From Paraburkholderia podalyriae (GTDB lineage: Bacteria; Pseudomonadota; Gammaproteobacteria; Burkholderiales; Burkholderiaceae), in NCBI RefSeq assembly GCF_014397785.1, contig NZ_VZQQ01000005.1:186001-250000 (forward strand): DNA of 64,000 bases, read 5' to 3'. A program made the translations under genes and the position numbers. Each line of letters starts with the position of its first letter. Within the stretch, counting starts at the first letter, position 1. The notes beneath the pieces are model-generated. The model ran no database searches. It was given only the letters and a program-made list of their open reading frames with translations, and had not been told where the DNA came from. This document shows positions 53,094-61,756 of the stretch, in pieces.

Positions 53094-54224
53094 TCAGGAA
53101 GACTCCCCTCCCCCGACCTCGCGCGACGCGCAGATCCGCCACGACGCTTTCGGCGCGGCAACGGTTTGCGCGACGTCGCGCCACCAGCGTTCGCCGCGAT
53201 GCACCGCGCTCAGATCGAGCCGCTCGCCCATGCGTGGTGTCGACAGCGCGACGCCGCGCGCAAGCGCCAGCCCTGTCACCCTTTCGAACGGCTCCTGCCA
53301 GCGATGCATCGCGAGGTCGAAGGTGCCGTTATGAATCGGCACGAGCCAGCGGCCGCGCAGGTCAATATGCGCCTGCACGGTTTCTTCGGGCTGCATATGA
53401 ACGTATGGCCACATCGCGTCGTACGCGCCGGTTTCGATCAACGTGACGTCGAAGGGTCCGAGGCGCTCGCCGATCACGCTGAAACCATCGAAGTAGCCAG
53501 TGTCGCCGCTGAAGAAAACGCGCAAATCGCGATCGACGATCACCCACGACGCCCACAACGTGCGGTTGCCGTCGAACAGGCTGCGCCCGGAGAAGTGCTG
53601 CGCGGGCGTCGCGGTGAACTCGATGCCGTCGACCTGCGTGCCCTGCCACCAGTCGAACTGCCGCACCTTCACCGCGTCGATACCCCATTCGATGAGCCGG
53701 TCGCCGACGCCGAGTGGCGTCAGAAATACCTCCGTACGCTGCGCCAGTATGAGGACGGTCTCGCGATCGAGATGGTCATAGTGATCGTGCGACAGGATCA
53801 CGCCGCGCAGCGGTGGCAAATCGTCGAGCGAGATCGGCGGCGCATGAAAGCGCTTCGGACCCAGATTGCGGAATGGAGACGCCCGCTCGGCGAACACGGG
53901 ATCGGTCAGCCAGAACTTGCCGCGCAACTTCAACAGCATCGTCGAATGACCGAGCCGATACAGGCTGCGGTCGGGCGCCGCATCGAGTTGCGCGCGCGTC
54001 AGCGTTTCGACGGGCAATGCGTCGGTCGGCGCGGTGCCGCGCGGTTTGTTGAACAGCACCGTCCACGCGAGGCCGAGCGTCTTGCGCAAGCTTTCCGCGG
54101 GACGCGGCTTGACGTTCTGGAAGCGTTCGCCGTCATGCTGCGGCGACAGGCTGAACATCGCGCGGCTGCGTTGCGCGGCGCTCACGCCGAGCATTCGGCG
54201 GACAAGGGCGGGAAGCGACATCAT
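53094..54224 (-). CDS. metallo-beta-lactamase-fold hydrolase (NAPE-PLD/UlaG-like)
   Basis: The 376-residue protein carries the zinc motif ILSHDHYDHLD (HxHxDH), the substrate-pocket GHSTMLLKLRGKFWLTDP, the later FFSGDTGYFDGF and WLVPIHNGTFDLA with the remaining metal ligands. The family includes N-acyl phosphatidylethanolamine phospholipase D-like and L-ascorbate-lactonase-like enzymes. ATG 54224 is the family-like start. The promoter overlaps the TetR operators at 54248-54297. Confidence 0.85.
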   Translation of the reverse strand: MMSLPALVRRMLGVSAAQRSRAMFSLSPQHDGERFQNVKPRPAESLRKTLGLAWTVLFNKPRGTAPTDALPVETLTRAQLDAAPDRSLYRLGHSTMLLKLRGKFWLTDPVFAERASPFRNLGPKRFHAPPISLDDLPPLRGVILSHDHYDHLDRETVLILAQRTEVFLTPLGVGDRLIEWGIDAVKVRQFDWWQGTQVDGIEFTATPAQHFSGRSLFDGNRTLWASWVIVDRDLRVFFSGDTGYFDGFSVIGERLGPFDVTLIETGAYDAMWPYVHMQPEETVQAHIDLRGRWLVPIHNGTFDLAMHRWQEPFERVTGLALARGVALSTPRMGERLDLSAVHRGERWWRDVAQTVAAPKASWRICASREVGGGESS

Positions 54225-54247
54225 GAAGTTGATCTTCCGAGAAAATG

Positions 54248-54297
54248 TACACTCGGCAGTGTAGTTTGTTTTCAAGAAAAGTAAACTGGCCAGTGTA
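54248..54297. promoter_or_regulatory. twin TetR operators between divergent genes
   Basis: TACACTCGGCAGTGTA (54248-54263) is a 16-base dyad with perfect 6-base arms, and TAAACTGGCCAGTGTA (54282-54297) is the same dyad with one mismatch. The second ends ten bases before the TetR start. Their centres are 34 bases apart. They lie in the 83-base divergent gap and are the expected binding sites of the TetR protein encoded at 54308. Confidence 0.75.
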
Positions 54298-54307
54298 AAA
54301 TCGTTGC

Positions 54308-54922
54308 ATGGAATCCAGTGCCCGCCCTCCACGTCTGACCGACCGTAAGCGCGTCGCGATCGTCGCCGCCGCGATCGACGAATTCCTCGCAGCCGGATAC
54401 GACGCAACCAGCATGGACCGTATCGCCGCGCGCGCGAACGTCTCGAAGCGCACGGTCTATAACCATTTCCCCAGCAAGGAAGCGCTTTTCGCGGCGATTC
54501 TTCATCAGTTGTGGGACGCGAGCCACGACGGCGATGCGCCCTGTTATCGCGCCGACCAACCGTTGCGGGCGCAGTTGCTCGATCTGTTGGAGCGCAAGCT
54601 GCGGCTGCTTCACGACGAGTCCTTTTTGTCGCTTGCACGCGTGGCGATCGGGGCCGGCATCCATTCGCCGGACCGCGCGCGCGATATGGTCGCTCGCATG
54701 GGGGAACGCGAGGAAGACCTGACGGCGTGGGTCCGGGCGGCCGCCGCGGACGGCCGCATCAAGACCGAGGACCCCGTCTTCGCGGCACTGCAGTTGCAGG
54801 CGCTCGTGAAGGCTTTTGCCTTCTGGCCACAAGTGGCGATGGGGCAAGTGCCGCTCGATGCCCGCGAGCAGAAGCGGATCGCGGAAGCGGCGGCGGATAT
54901 GTTTATCGCGCGGTATGCGTGA
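54308..54922 (+). CDS. TetR-family transcriptional regulator
   Basis: The 204-residue protein has the TetR HTH at about 15-60 (AAIDEFLAAGYDATSMDRIA; VSKRTVYNHFPSKEALFAAI) and a helical ligand-binding domain, with the TetR_C/AefR-like end. It probably represses the divergent metallo-hydrolase gene and itself through the two dyads. The inducer is unknown. Confidence 0.9.
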   Translation: MESSARPPRLTDRKRVAIVAAAIDEFLAAGYDATSMDRIAARANVSKRTVYNHFPSKEALFAAILHQLWDASHDGDAPCYRADQPLRAQLLDLLERKLRLLHDESFLSLARVAIGAGIHSPDRARDMVARMGEREEDLTAWVRAAAADGRIKTEDPVFAALQLQALVKAFAFWPQVAMGQVPLDAREQKRIAEAAADMFIARYA

Positions 54923-55019
54923 ATTTTCGAGTCGGGTGGCGCGAGATATCGATGGCGACGCGGCCACGCAGCTGGCGACGTCACGAAGCTGGCGAATCCG
55001 GCGAACGCAATGCGCGCCG

Positions 55020-56288
55020 CTAGCCGCTCGCCGGCGCAAGCTCCATTCGCTTACGCTGCAGGAATCGGCGCACGGCCGGATCACGCTCAAGGCCGATCGC
55101 CAGATCGTACGCGCTGAGTGCTTGCGCCATTGCGCCGGCACGCGCGAGCAGATTGGCGCGCGCGGCCCAGTATGGCTGGTAGTCGGCCAGCCGCGGGTCG
55201 TCCGCATAGGGCGCAAGCGCGTCGAGCGCCGCCTGCGGGCCGTCACGTTCCGCCACGGCGAGCGCGCGGTTCACAGCCACTACCGGCGACGCTGCGATGG
55301 CGAGCAGCCCGTCGTAGAGTTGCACGATCTCGTCCCAGTTCGGGCGACGCGTCCGGCAGCGATGCACATGCGCCGACTGCAGCGCGGCCTCGAGCTGAAA
55401 GCGCCCAATTGCGTTGAACGCGTTCGCGCGCCGCAGCAGTGCGTTCGCCGCGTCGAGCATCGGTGCGTTCCATGTTGCCGGATCCTGGGCCGACAGCGGC
55501 ACATAGTCGCCAGCCGCATCGCGTCGCGCATCGCGCCGCGCCTGCGCAAACAGCATCAGTGCGAGCAGACCCAACGTCTCCGGTTCCTCGGGTAGCAGCT
55601 CGACGAGCAGTTGCGCGAGATACAGCGCCTCGTCGGCGAGGTCGCGCCGCTCGGCATCGCCGCCGAGCGGGTCCGTCCAACCCTCCGCATACGCCGCGTA
55701 GACCGCCTCGAGCACCGCGTCGAGCCGGCCGGGCAGTTCCTCGCGCTCGGGCACGTTGAACGGAATGCCCGCTTCGCGGATCTTGGTCTTGGCCCGCACG
55801 AGGCGTTTGCTCATCGCGGCGGGCGACATCAGGAACGCGGACGCGATCGTCTTCGCTTCCAGCCCCAACACCACTTGCAGCATCAGCGGGGTGCGAATCG
55901 CGGCTTCGAGCGCAGGGTGCGTGCACGCGAACAGCAGCGCGAGCCGCCGGTCGGGCAACACGCCCGCTTCGCACTCGTCCATTTCGTCGGTGAGAATCAT
56001 CAGCTGGTTCGCTACGTCGTCGCCGACCTGGCGATGACGCGCGCCATCGATCGCCCGGCGCCGCGCAACCGTCATCAGCCACGCTTCGGGACTCGCGGGA
56101 CAGCCGTGCTCCGGCCAGTCCGCGAGCGCCGCCGCGAATGCGTCGGCGAGCGCGTCCTCGGCCGCGGCGACGTCGCGCGTGCGCATCGCCAACAGCGCGA
56201 CGAGCTTACCGTAGCTACGGCGAGCGACCGCCTCGGCAATCGAACGCGCGGCGCCGTCGTCCCGACGGGCGCCGCTGGAAGAACTCAT
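55020..56288 (-). CDS. ECF sigma factor with C-terminal extension (ECF42-like)
   Basis: The 422-residue protein has sigma region 2 (KLVALLAMRTRDVAAAEDAL; EAWLMTVARRRAIDGARH), region 4 (FLMSPAAMSKRLVRAKTKIR) and a long C-terminal extension with TPR-like helices. Ordinary ECF factors are near 200 residues. This size and the YCII-domain neighbour are the known features of group ECF42. The start overlaps the YCII gene stop by four bases, so translation is coupled. No anti-sigma factor is adjacent, in accord with control by the extension. Confidence 0.87.
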   Translation of the reverse strand: MSSSSGARRDDGAARSIAEAVARRSYGKLVALLAMRTRDVAAAEDALADAFAAALADWPEHGCPASPEAWLMTVARRRAIDGARHRQVGDDVANQLMILTDEMDECEAGVLPDRRLALLFACTHPALEAAIRTPLMLQVVLGLEAKTIASAFLMSPAAMSKRLVRAKTKIREAGIPFNVPEREELPGRLDAVLEAVYAAYAEGWTDPLGGDAERRDLADEALYLAQLLVELLPEEPETLGLLALMLFAQARRDARRDAAGDYVPLSAQDPATWNAPMLDAANALLRRANAFNAIGRFQLEAALQSAHVHRCRTRRPNWDEIVQLYDGLLAIAASPVVAVNRALAVAERDGPQAALDALAPYADDPRLADYQPYWAARANLLARAGAMAQALSAYDLAIGLERDPAVRRFLQRKRMELAPASG

Positions 56289-56653
56289 GCAGATGGGGCT
56301 TCGTAGGGGGCGGTCCAGACCGGGCGCACTTCCATAACGCCGTGCGCCGCGCCGGGGCAACGCGACGCCCACGTCATCGCCGCGTCGAGGTTGGGCACAT
56401 CGATCAGGTAGTAGCCGGCGAGTTGCTCCTTCGAATCGGAATACGGTCCGTCAAGCACCTGCGGCTTGCCGTCGACGAGCCGCACCGTGGTGGCCGTATT
56501 CGAGTGCTGTAGCCGGTTGGCACCCACCAGCGCCCCCGCCTTTTTCAACGATTCGGTGTAGGCATGATAAGCGGCAACGCCTTGCTGCCGCTCGCTGTCG
56601 GTCATCTTGTTCCAGCCGTTTTCTTCCGAGTAGATCATCAACAGGTATTCCAT
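56285..56653 (-). CDS. YCII-related (DGPF) domain protein
   Basis: The 122-residue protein begins MEYLLMIYSEENGW and has the motif VLDGPYSDSKEQLAGYYLID, which is the DGPF pattern of YCII-related proteins linked to ECF42 sigma factors. ATG 56653 is chosen for GGAGGCTCAT; an ATG five codons upstream is less well placed. Biochemical role is unknown. Confidence 0.87.
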   Translation of the reverse strand: MEYLLMIYSEENGWNKMTDSERQQGVAAYHAYTESLKKAGALVGANRLQHSNTATTVRLVDGKPQVLDGPYSDSKEQLAGYYLIDVPNLDAAMTWASRCPGAAHGVMEVRPVWTAPYEAPSA

Positions 56654-56888
56654 ATGAGCCTCCGTCATGGGGTTGAGGCGGATGAATTACATCGGCCGCC
56701 ATCACAATGACGCGCGGGCCGCACGCTGATGGACAGCTGGCGCCAAAAAATCGCGAACGGGCGCCGGCACCCACGCTGCGCTGCAAAAGACGTTTGGACT
56801 GCAGCCCGTTCGACTGCCTTTTGCGAAACATTGTCGGACGGCTGACTCGCTTTGTCGACCTGGGAGGCGATGTTCGCCGCCAGTTCAA

Positions 56889-58001
56889 TCAGAACCGATG
56901 CCGGATTCCCGCGCCAACCAGCAGCTGGTTACGGCCGGATGACGGTTCCGCACTGTTGATCACTGCCGGCGCGTCCGTCGAGGCTCGCTGGTAGACGGTC
57001 TCGACGTACGCATCGGTACGCCTCGAGAGCAGGTAAGCCGCCTGCAAGCCGGCCTGGTGCCAGTGCTGGTTCGAGCCCTTCGTGTAGGTGTACATGCCGG
57101 CAAGCAAGAGCGTGGGCATCATCTGATATTGGGCATTGACCTCGTAGTTGCTGAAGTCGGCCGAAGGAGCAGAGTTGCCGGTGTCCGCATCGACCAGACC
57201 GCTGAACGTGGAGCGTGACCACGCCGCTCCCAGCGTGAGGTCGCCGATCGCATAGTTCGCCCCGGCACCATAAGTGTTCTGCGTCCGCACGAGTGCGTCA
57301 AACGTGCTGCGGGTACCGTCGGGCAAATTCACCGCATCGTAGGCACCGGTGCTGGTGGCACCGCGCCCGTTCGCATGCAGCCAGGCCGCCCCGGCGTTGA
57401 ACGGACCATTCTGGTAGCTGATGCCCAGGCTATACGCGCGGTTGTTTGCGAACTGACCAGCAGCATTCGAAAGTGCGTACAGACCGCCAACGGTCAACCC
57501 GCCGAATGACGGGCTCGCGTACTTCACCGAGTTGCGTGCGAGGTACGAGTTGTTGGCGTTGTCGTTGTCGAAGGGATGAGCGAACGCGGTGCCGCCCGCT
57601 GCGCCCGTCAGTGTCACGGGCGCGAAGAAGTCGTGGATCGAATCGTACTGATGGCCGAACGTTACCGTCCCCCAGGCATCACTGCTCAGCCCGACGTAGG
57701 ACGGGTGATCATCGAATTCCTCCCCTGTCGTAGTCGAGAAGCCACGTTCGAGCAGAAAAATGGCCTTGCTGCCGCCGCCGAGGTCTTCGCTGCCTTGGAG
57801 TGCCCAGAAGCTGCCGTCAATGAGACCGCTTGTTGCCTTGTACTGCGCATGACCGCCCACATTGTTCAGCCACGCAAGCCCAGTGTCGAGTTCACCGTAC
57901 AACGTCACGCCGCTCTGGGCGTGTGCGTTAGTTATAAAAGCCGCAAGCGCCACTGCGCCAGCCGAGAATCTGATAGGGACTGCGTTTCTTGTTGTCGACA
58001 T
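56889..58001 (-). CDS. outer-membrane porin (Gram-negative porin, OmpC-like)
   Basis: The 370-residue protein has a signal peptide ending ITNAHAQSGVTLYGELDTGL (cleavage after AHA, about residue 28), a 16-strand beta-barrel type repeat and a C-terminal Phe (GIRHRF) needed for assembly. TVTFGHQYDSIHDF and ANYAIGDLTLGAAWSRS are typical of Burkholderia porins. It supplies passive uptake through the outer membrane. Confidence 0.9.
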   Translation of the reverse strand: MSTTRNAVPIRFSAGAVALAAFITNAHAQSGVTLYGELDTGLAWLNNVGGHAQYKATSGLIDGSFWALQGSEDLGGGSKAIFLLERGFSTTTGEEFDDHPSYVGLSSDAWGTVTFGHQYDSIHDFFAPVTLTGAAGGTAFAHPFDNDNANNSYLARNSVKYASPSFGGLTVGGLYALSNAAGQFANNRAYSLGISYQNGPFNAGAAWLHANGRGATSTGAYDAVNLPDGTRSTFDALVRTQNTYGAGANYAIGDLTLGAAWSRSTFSGLVDADTGNSAPSADFSNYEVNAQYQMMPTLLLAGMYTYTKGSNQHWHQAGLQAAYLLSRRTDAYVETVYQRASTDAPAVINSAEPSSGRNQLLVGAGIRHRF

Positions 58002-58108
58002 GCAACTATCTTCCTGAAAGTTGTGGATGGAACGGGCCGGCGGACTGCCGCCCCGGCTGGCATCGGCCGCTGACGGCCATGCCCATGGATGTCAGCGGAA
58101 TCGTCGTG

Positions 58109-60862
58109 TCAGTACCACCGGCCATAGCGCCGGATGTAGACGGTCTTGACGAGTTGGGTGAGCAGCATGTAGCTGGCGATGGTCGCGACGAGCCACCACC
58201 AGTAGCCGTGGTCCAGCGCCTGGAAGCCCAGCGCCGATGCGAACGGCGAGAAGGGCAGCCAGCAGCCCACGAAAATCGCAACGGTCGTCGAGAGCGTGAC
58301 CGGCAGTGCAGCCATGCTCTGCAGGAACGGAATCCGATGCGTGCGCAGCATATGCACGACCAGCGTCTGCGACACGAGACCTTCGATGAACCAGCCGGAA
58401 TTCATGATGATCTGGCCGCCGCCATGGGCGTGATAAGCCGCGCCGGCGCCGAATACCGTCCACATCAGCCAAAAGGTCGTCATGTCGAATACGGACGACG
58501 TCGGCCCGAGCCAGATCATGAAACGTCTGATGTTGCCGGCATCCCACTTACGGGGCTTTCTGAGAAACTCGGGGTCCATCCTGTCCCAGGGCAGGAACAT
58601 CTGCGACAGGTCGTAGATCAGGTTCTGGACCAATAACTGCATCGCGAGCATCGGCTCCCAAGGCAGGAACGCACTGGCCACCAGCAACGAGAACACGTTG
58701 CCGAAGTTCGAGCTGGCAGTCATGTTCAGGTACTTGAGGATATTGCCAAACGTTTCCCGGCCCTTGACGACGCCTTCTTCGAGCACCATCAGGCTCTTTT
58801 CGAGCAGGATGATGTCGGCGGTTTCCTTGGCGATATCGGTGCCCGTGTCGACCGAAATTCCCACGTCCGCATCGCGCAGCGCGGGCGCGTCGTTGATGCC
58901 GTCGCCGAGGAAGCCCACGGTATGGTCGTTGGCCTGCAGCGCCTTGACCACGCGGGCCTTCTGCAATGGCGTGAGCTTCGCGAAGACTGTCGTGCGCTCG
59001 ACCGCCGCGCCGAGTTCGTCGTCGTTCATGTGCTCGACGTCGCGCCCGAGCACCGGGATGCCCGGATCGAGGCCGACGTCCCGGCAGACCTTCGCCGTCA
59101 CGATCGGGTTGTCACCCGTGAGCACCTTGATGGTCACGCCATGTTCGTTCAGCGCGCGTAGCGCTTGTGCCGCCGAGTCCTTCGGTGGGTCGAAAAAGCT
59201 CAGGAAACCGCGAACCACGAGCCGCTCCTCGTCGGCGTTCCGGTACTGCGGTTTCGCTTCGGCTTGCGCAATTTCGCGCGTGGCGACTACCAGCACCCGG
59301 TAGCCTTCCGCGTTGTATTCCTGCGATCTGGCAATCATCGCACTGCGAGCGGCTTCATCGAGCTCGCAAACGACATCGCCCTGATGCACGTGCGTGCACA
59401 CCGCAAGCATTTCCTCGACCGCGCCCTTGGACACCATCAGCTGGCTGCCGTCGGCGCGCTCGACGACCACGGACAGACGTCGACGCACGAAGTCGAACGG
59501 CAGTTCGTCGACCTTCGCGTAGTGCGCCTGCGTTGGTGGCACGCCGGCCGCCTGCGCATGGCTAACGATTGCAATGTCCATCAGGTTCTTCTGCCCGCTC
59601 TGATGGAAGCTGTTGAGCCACGCCAGTTCGAGGATGTGGTCGTCGCGACGGCCCTGGATGTCCAGGTGATGTTCGAGGATGATCCGGTCCTGCGTGAGGG
59701 TGCCGGTCTTGTCGGTGCACAACACGTCCATGGCGCCGAAGTTCTGGACGGAGTTCAGGCGTTTGACCACCACCTTGCGCCGTGCCATAGCCACAGCGCC
59801 TTTCGCAAGATTCGCCGAAACGATCATGGGCAGCATTTCCGGCGTGAGGCCAACTGCGACGGCAAGCGCGAACGTCAGGGCGGAAAGCCAGTCGCCCTTG
59901 AGCAGCCCGTTGATCAGGAATACGACGGGTACCATGACAAGCATGAAGCGGATCAGTAGCCACGAAACACTGTTCACGCCCCGATCGAAGCTCGTTTCGA
60001 TCCGCTTGCGACTGGTAACGTTCTTCGCGAGTGCGCCGAAGTAAGTATCGGCACCGGTCGCGACGGCAACTGCCGTTGCCGTGCCGCTTACCACATTGGT
60101 GCCCATGAAACAGACGTTCGCCAGTTCGAGCGGGTCAGCCGGGCTCGCATTGGCGACATGAGCCGACTTCTGCATCACGGCGCCGAGCGTGTCGTACTTC
60201 TCGACCGGTAGCGCTTCGCCCGTGAGCGCGGCCTGGCTGATGAAAAGATCCCGCGACGTGATGAGGCGAATATCGGCGGGAATCATGTCGCCCGCTTGCA
60301 GGGTAACGATATCGCCAACCACGAGACTGGACATCGGAATCTCGCGCTTGAGCGATTTCCCGGACTTCGAGGCACGGCGCACGACGGTTGCCGTGGCGCG
60401 AACCATCGACTTGAGCCGTTCTGCTGCCTTGTTCGACCGGTGTTCCTGGAAGAAGCGCAGCAGGCTGCTCACTGTGACCATCGTGAGCAGGATGCTCACG
60501 CCGGTCCAGTCGCGATCTTCTGGCGCGGCAAAGTAGACGTCCGTGAAATAGCTGATGCCCGTGAGCACGAGCAGCACGATCACAAAGGGGTTGTAGAAAG
60601 CATGCAGCACCTGGATCAGCGCGTGCGGCGGCTTGTCGTGCGCGACCTCGTTCGGCCCCGAGCTACGCAGGCGCTGTTCGGCATCGGCGTCGACCAGGCC
60701 GTCAAGTGAACTCTGCGTATGCAGTAGGGTCGCTTCGATACTGTTGCCGGCTTCGCTGGCAATCTGCGCGGAAATCCTGTTGCGATCGCTGGACGATGAT
60801 GCGCTTAGGAAGCCTCGTTGCCTGAGCCGAGATTCGTGGCGGTGTGAGGGTTTATTTTTCAT
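58109..60862 (-). CDS. mgtA: magnesium-translocating P-type ATPase
   Basis: The 917-residue P-type ATPase has AALTGEALPVEK (actuator; TGEA in place of TGES), the phosphorylation motif DVLCTDKTGTLT, GDGINDAPALRDADVGISVD, and the P3B (MgtA/MgtB) pattern of helices. It imports Mg2+ at the inner membrane with ATP. ATG 60862 has GGAAAATCTC in front. It is preceded by an unusual 420-base leader with two small frames (60938-61087 and 61204-61257), a proposed Mg2+-sensing leader. Confidence 0.92.
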   Translation of the reverse strand: MKNKPSHRHESRLRQRGFLSASSSSDRNRISAQIASEAGNSIEATLLHTQSSLDGLVDADAEQRLRSSGPNEVAHDKPPHALIQVLHAFYNPFVIVLLVLTGISYFTDVYFAAPEDRDWTGVSILLTMVTVSSLLRFFQEHRSNKAAERLKSMVRATATVVRRASKSGKSLKREIPMSSLVVGDIVTLQAGDMIPADIRLITSRDLFISQAALTGEALPVEKYDTLGAVMQKSAHVANASPADPLELANVCFMGTNVVSGTATAVAVATGADTYFGALAKNVTSRKRIETSFDRGVNSVSWLLIRFMLVMVPVVFLINGLLKGDWLSALTFALAVAVGLTPEMLPMIVSANLAKGAVAMARRKVVVKRLNSVQNFGAMDVLCTDKTGTLTQDRIILEHHLDIQGRRDDHILELAWLNSFHQSGQKNLMDIAIVSHAQAAGVPPTQAHYAKVDELPFDFVRRRLSVVVERADGSQLMVSKGAVEEMLAVCTHVHQGDVVCELDEAARSAMIARSQEYNAEGYRVLVVATREIAQAEAKPQYRNADEERLVVRGFLSFFDPPKDSAAQALRALNEHGVTIKVLTGDNPIVTAKVCRDVGLDPGIPVLGRDVEHMNDDELGAAVERTTVFAKLTPLQKARVVKALQANDHTVGFLGDGINDAPALRDADVGISVDTGTDIAKETADIILLEKSLMVLEEGVVKGRETFGNILKYLNMTASSNFGNVFSLLVASAFLPWEPMLAMQLLVQNLIYDLSQMFLPWDRMDPEFLRKPRKWDAGNIRRFMIWLGPTSSVFDMTTFWLMWTVFGAGAAYHAHGGGQIIMNSGWFIEGLVSQTLVVHMLRTHRIPFLQSMAALPVTLSTTVAIFVGCWLPFSPFASALGFQALDHGYWWWLVATIASYMLLTQLVKTVYIRRYGRWY

Positions 60863-60875
60863 GAGATTTTCCGGG

Positions 60876-60901
60876 CAGGGGCAAGCGCGAGCCGACCCCT
60901 G
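60876..60901 (-). promoter_or_regulatory. hairpin just upstream of mgtA ribosome site
   Basis: On the minus strand, CAGGGG and CCCCTG form a 6-base-pair stem with a 14-base loop, 14 bases before the mgtA start and touching its ribosome-binding region. It could expose or hide the site according to leader folding. Confidence 0.4.
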
Positions 60902-60937
60902 TCGCGGCCTCGAAAAGTTGATGTTTAATGCAGAGAG

Positions 60938-61087
60938 TCAGCAGAACCGGGCGCGTACTGCAGCCCAACACTTTCCGATCAATGTGATGTTTTGATGCTC
61001 GCCGGTATGCAGGGTTAGCAGCGAGTCATAGTACGTGCGTGCCTCTTGAATATGAGGCAGGTTCGATACAAGAAGAGCGAAGTGCAT
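60938..61087 (-). CDS. 49-residue leader ORF upstream of mgtA
   Basis: The frame starts at ATG 61087 behind GGAGGAACATC and reads MHFALLVSNLPHIQEARTYY at its start, ending in WAAVRARFC. It stops 75 bases before mgtA. No family is known. A GC hairpin (61101-61116) stands just in front of its ribosome site. It may be a translated leader that affects mgtA expression, or a small stand-alone protein. Confidence 0.55.
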   Translation of the reverse strand: MHFALLVSNLPHIQEARTYYDSLLTLHTGEHQNITLIGKCWAAVRARFC

Positions 61088-61100
61088 GATGTTCCTCCGT

Positions 61101-61116
61101 CCGGGCTAAGGCCCGG
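61101..61116 (-). promoter_or_regulatory. hairpin before the 49-residue leader ORF
   Basis: CCGGGC and GCCCGG pair over a 4-base loop (6-base-pair stem). It is located directly upstream of the ribosome site of the 49-residue ORF, between the two small leader frames, and has no T-run. Confidence 0.45.
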
Positions 61117-61203
61117 AGCGTCGTTCAGGTTTGCCTGCCCGAAGGCCTGAACCATGACGTCAACGCTCGATGCTCGAATGACGGGAAACGGTGCGGCCTC
61201 CGC

Positions 61204-61257
61204 TCAGGCGGAAGGAAAATTGGATCGAGGTAAGGGACAAGAGTCACTGTCGGGCAT
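61204..61257 (-). CDS. 17-residue proline/acid-rich leader peptide, MgtL-like
   Basis: On the minus strand ATG 61257 follows an excellent ribosome site (AAAGGAGCCCCT). The peptide reads MPDSDSCPLPRSNFPSA and stops at 61204. It has acidic residues and Pro close to the start and the same PLPR sequence as Salmonella MgtL. In MgtL, acid/Pro-rich nascent peptides destabilise ribosomes at low Mg2+ and turn on the downstream mgtA. The peptide is 342 bases before the mgtA start. The same mechanism is an inference here. Confidence 0.6.
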   Translation of the reverse strand: MPDSDSCPLPRSNFPSA

Positions 61258-61292
61258 AGGGGCTCCTTTCTCGTGCCAGATGCTCGAGTGCG

Positions 61293-61321
61293 TTTATTCA
61301 GCCACGGACCGTACTGATCAA
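61293..61321 (-). promoter_or_regulatory. candidate promoter of the mgtA leader transcript
   Basis: On the minus strand TTGATC (61316-61321), a 17-base spacer and AATAAA (61293-61298) make a fair sigma-70 promoter, with a start near 61286 and the 17-residue leader frame about 30 bases downstream. The inverted repeat CCGTAC (61309-61314) and GTACGG (61328-61333) and four copies of ACGGA (61304, 61321, 61330, 61340) overlap or flank the -35 and could bind a regulator. Confidence 0.45.
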
Positions 61322-61714
61322 CGGATCGTACGGACGTGAACGGACACCGTCGTGCGAATCGAAGCGCGCAACGCGGGAAGCACGAACAAGCGCAATCACG
61401 CCGGTTTGTGCGTCGATATTTGAGCGGTGCGAGGGGAGTACTGCGAGTAATACTGCGACGCGCACCGTCCTGCCTGATGGCGGGACGGCGGCTTGTTGGG
61501 GCGGACGTCCTGCCGGTCAGGCGGTCAAACTGTTCGAAGATCGACTACTACAGGGTTCCAAGGCATTAGCCCCAATCATTGAAAGCGGACGAATCGTAAC
61601 CACCGTGAAAGACGATGTCAAGCAGGACGAAGGAAAAGCCAGGAGCGGATTGTCCCGACAATGTTGAGAGAGTCCCGACCAATCTGCGATCTCTATTGAT
61701 TCCCATAGCGATGC

Positions 61715-61756
61715 ATAAAAAAATGGCGCCGCTGGCTTTCAGCCTGTGGCGCCATT
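61715..61756 (-). terminator. intrinsic terminator of acnB
   Basis: Read on the minus strand, AATGGCGCC and GGCGCCATT form a perfect 9-base-pair outer stem with an inner GGCT/AGCC stem, followed by a T-run (T7). It lies 47 bases after the acnB stop. Confidence 0.87.

Noticed and set aside
52980..54284. 434-codon plus-strand open frame
   Set aside because: It is antisense to the metallo-hydrolase gene and has no plausible product.
61154..61339. 61-codon plus-strand frame over the mgtA leader
   Set aside because: It has no ribosome site and is antisense to the leader peptide; composition is unremarkable.
61336..61569. 77-codon Arg-rich plus-strand frame
   Set aside because: No ribosome site, no family, typical of chance frames in this composition.
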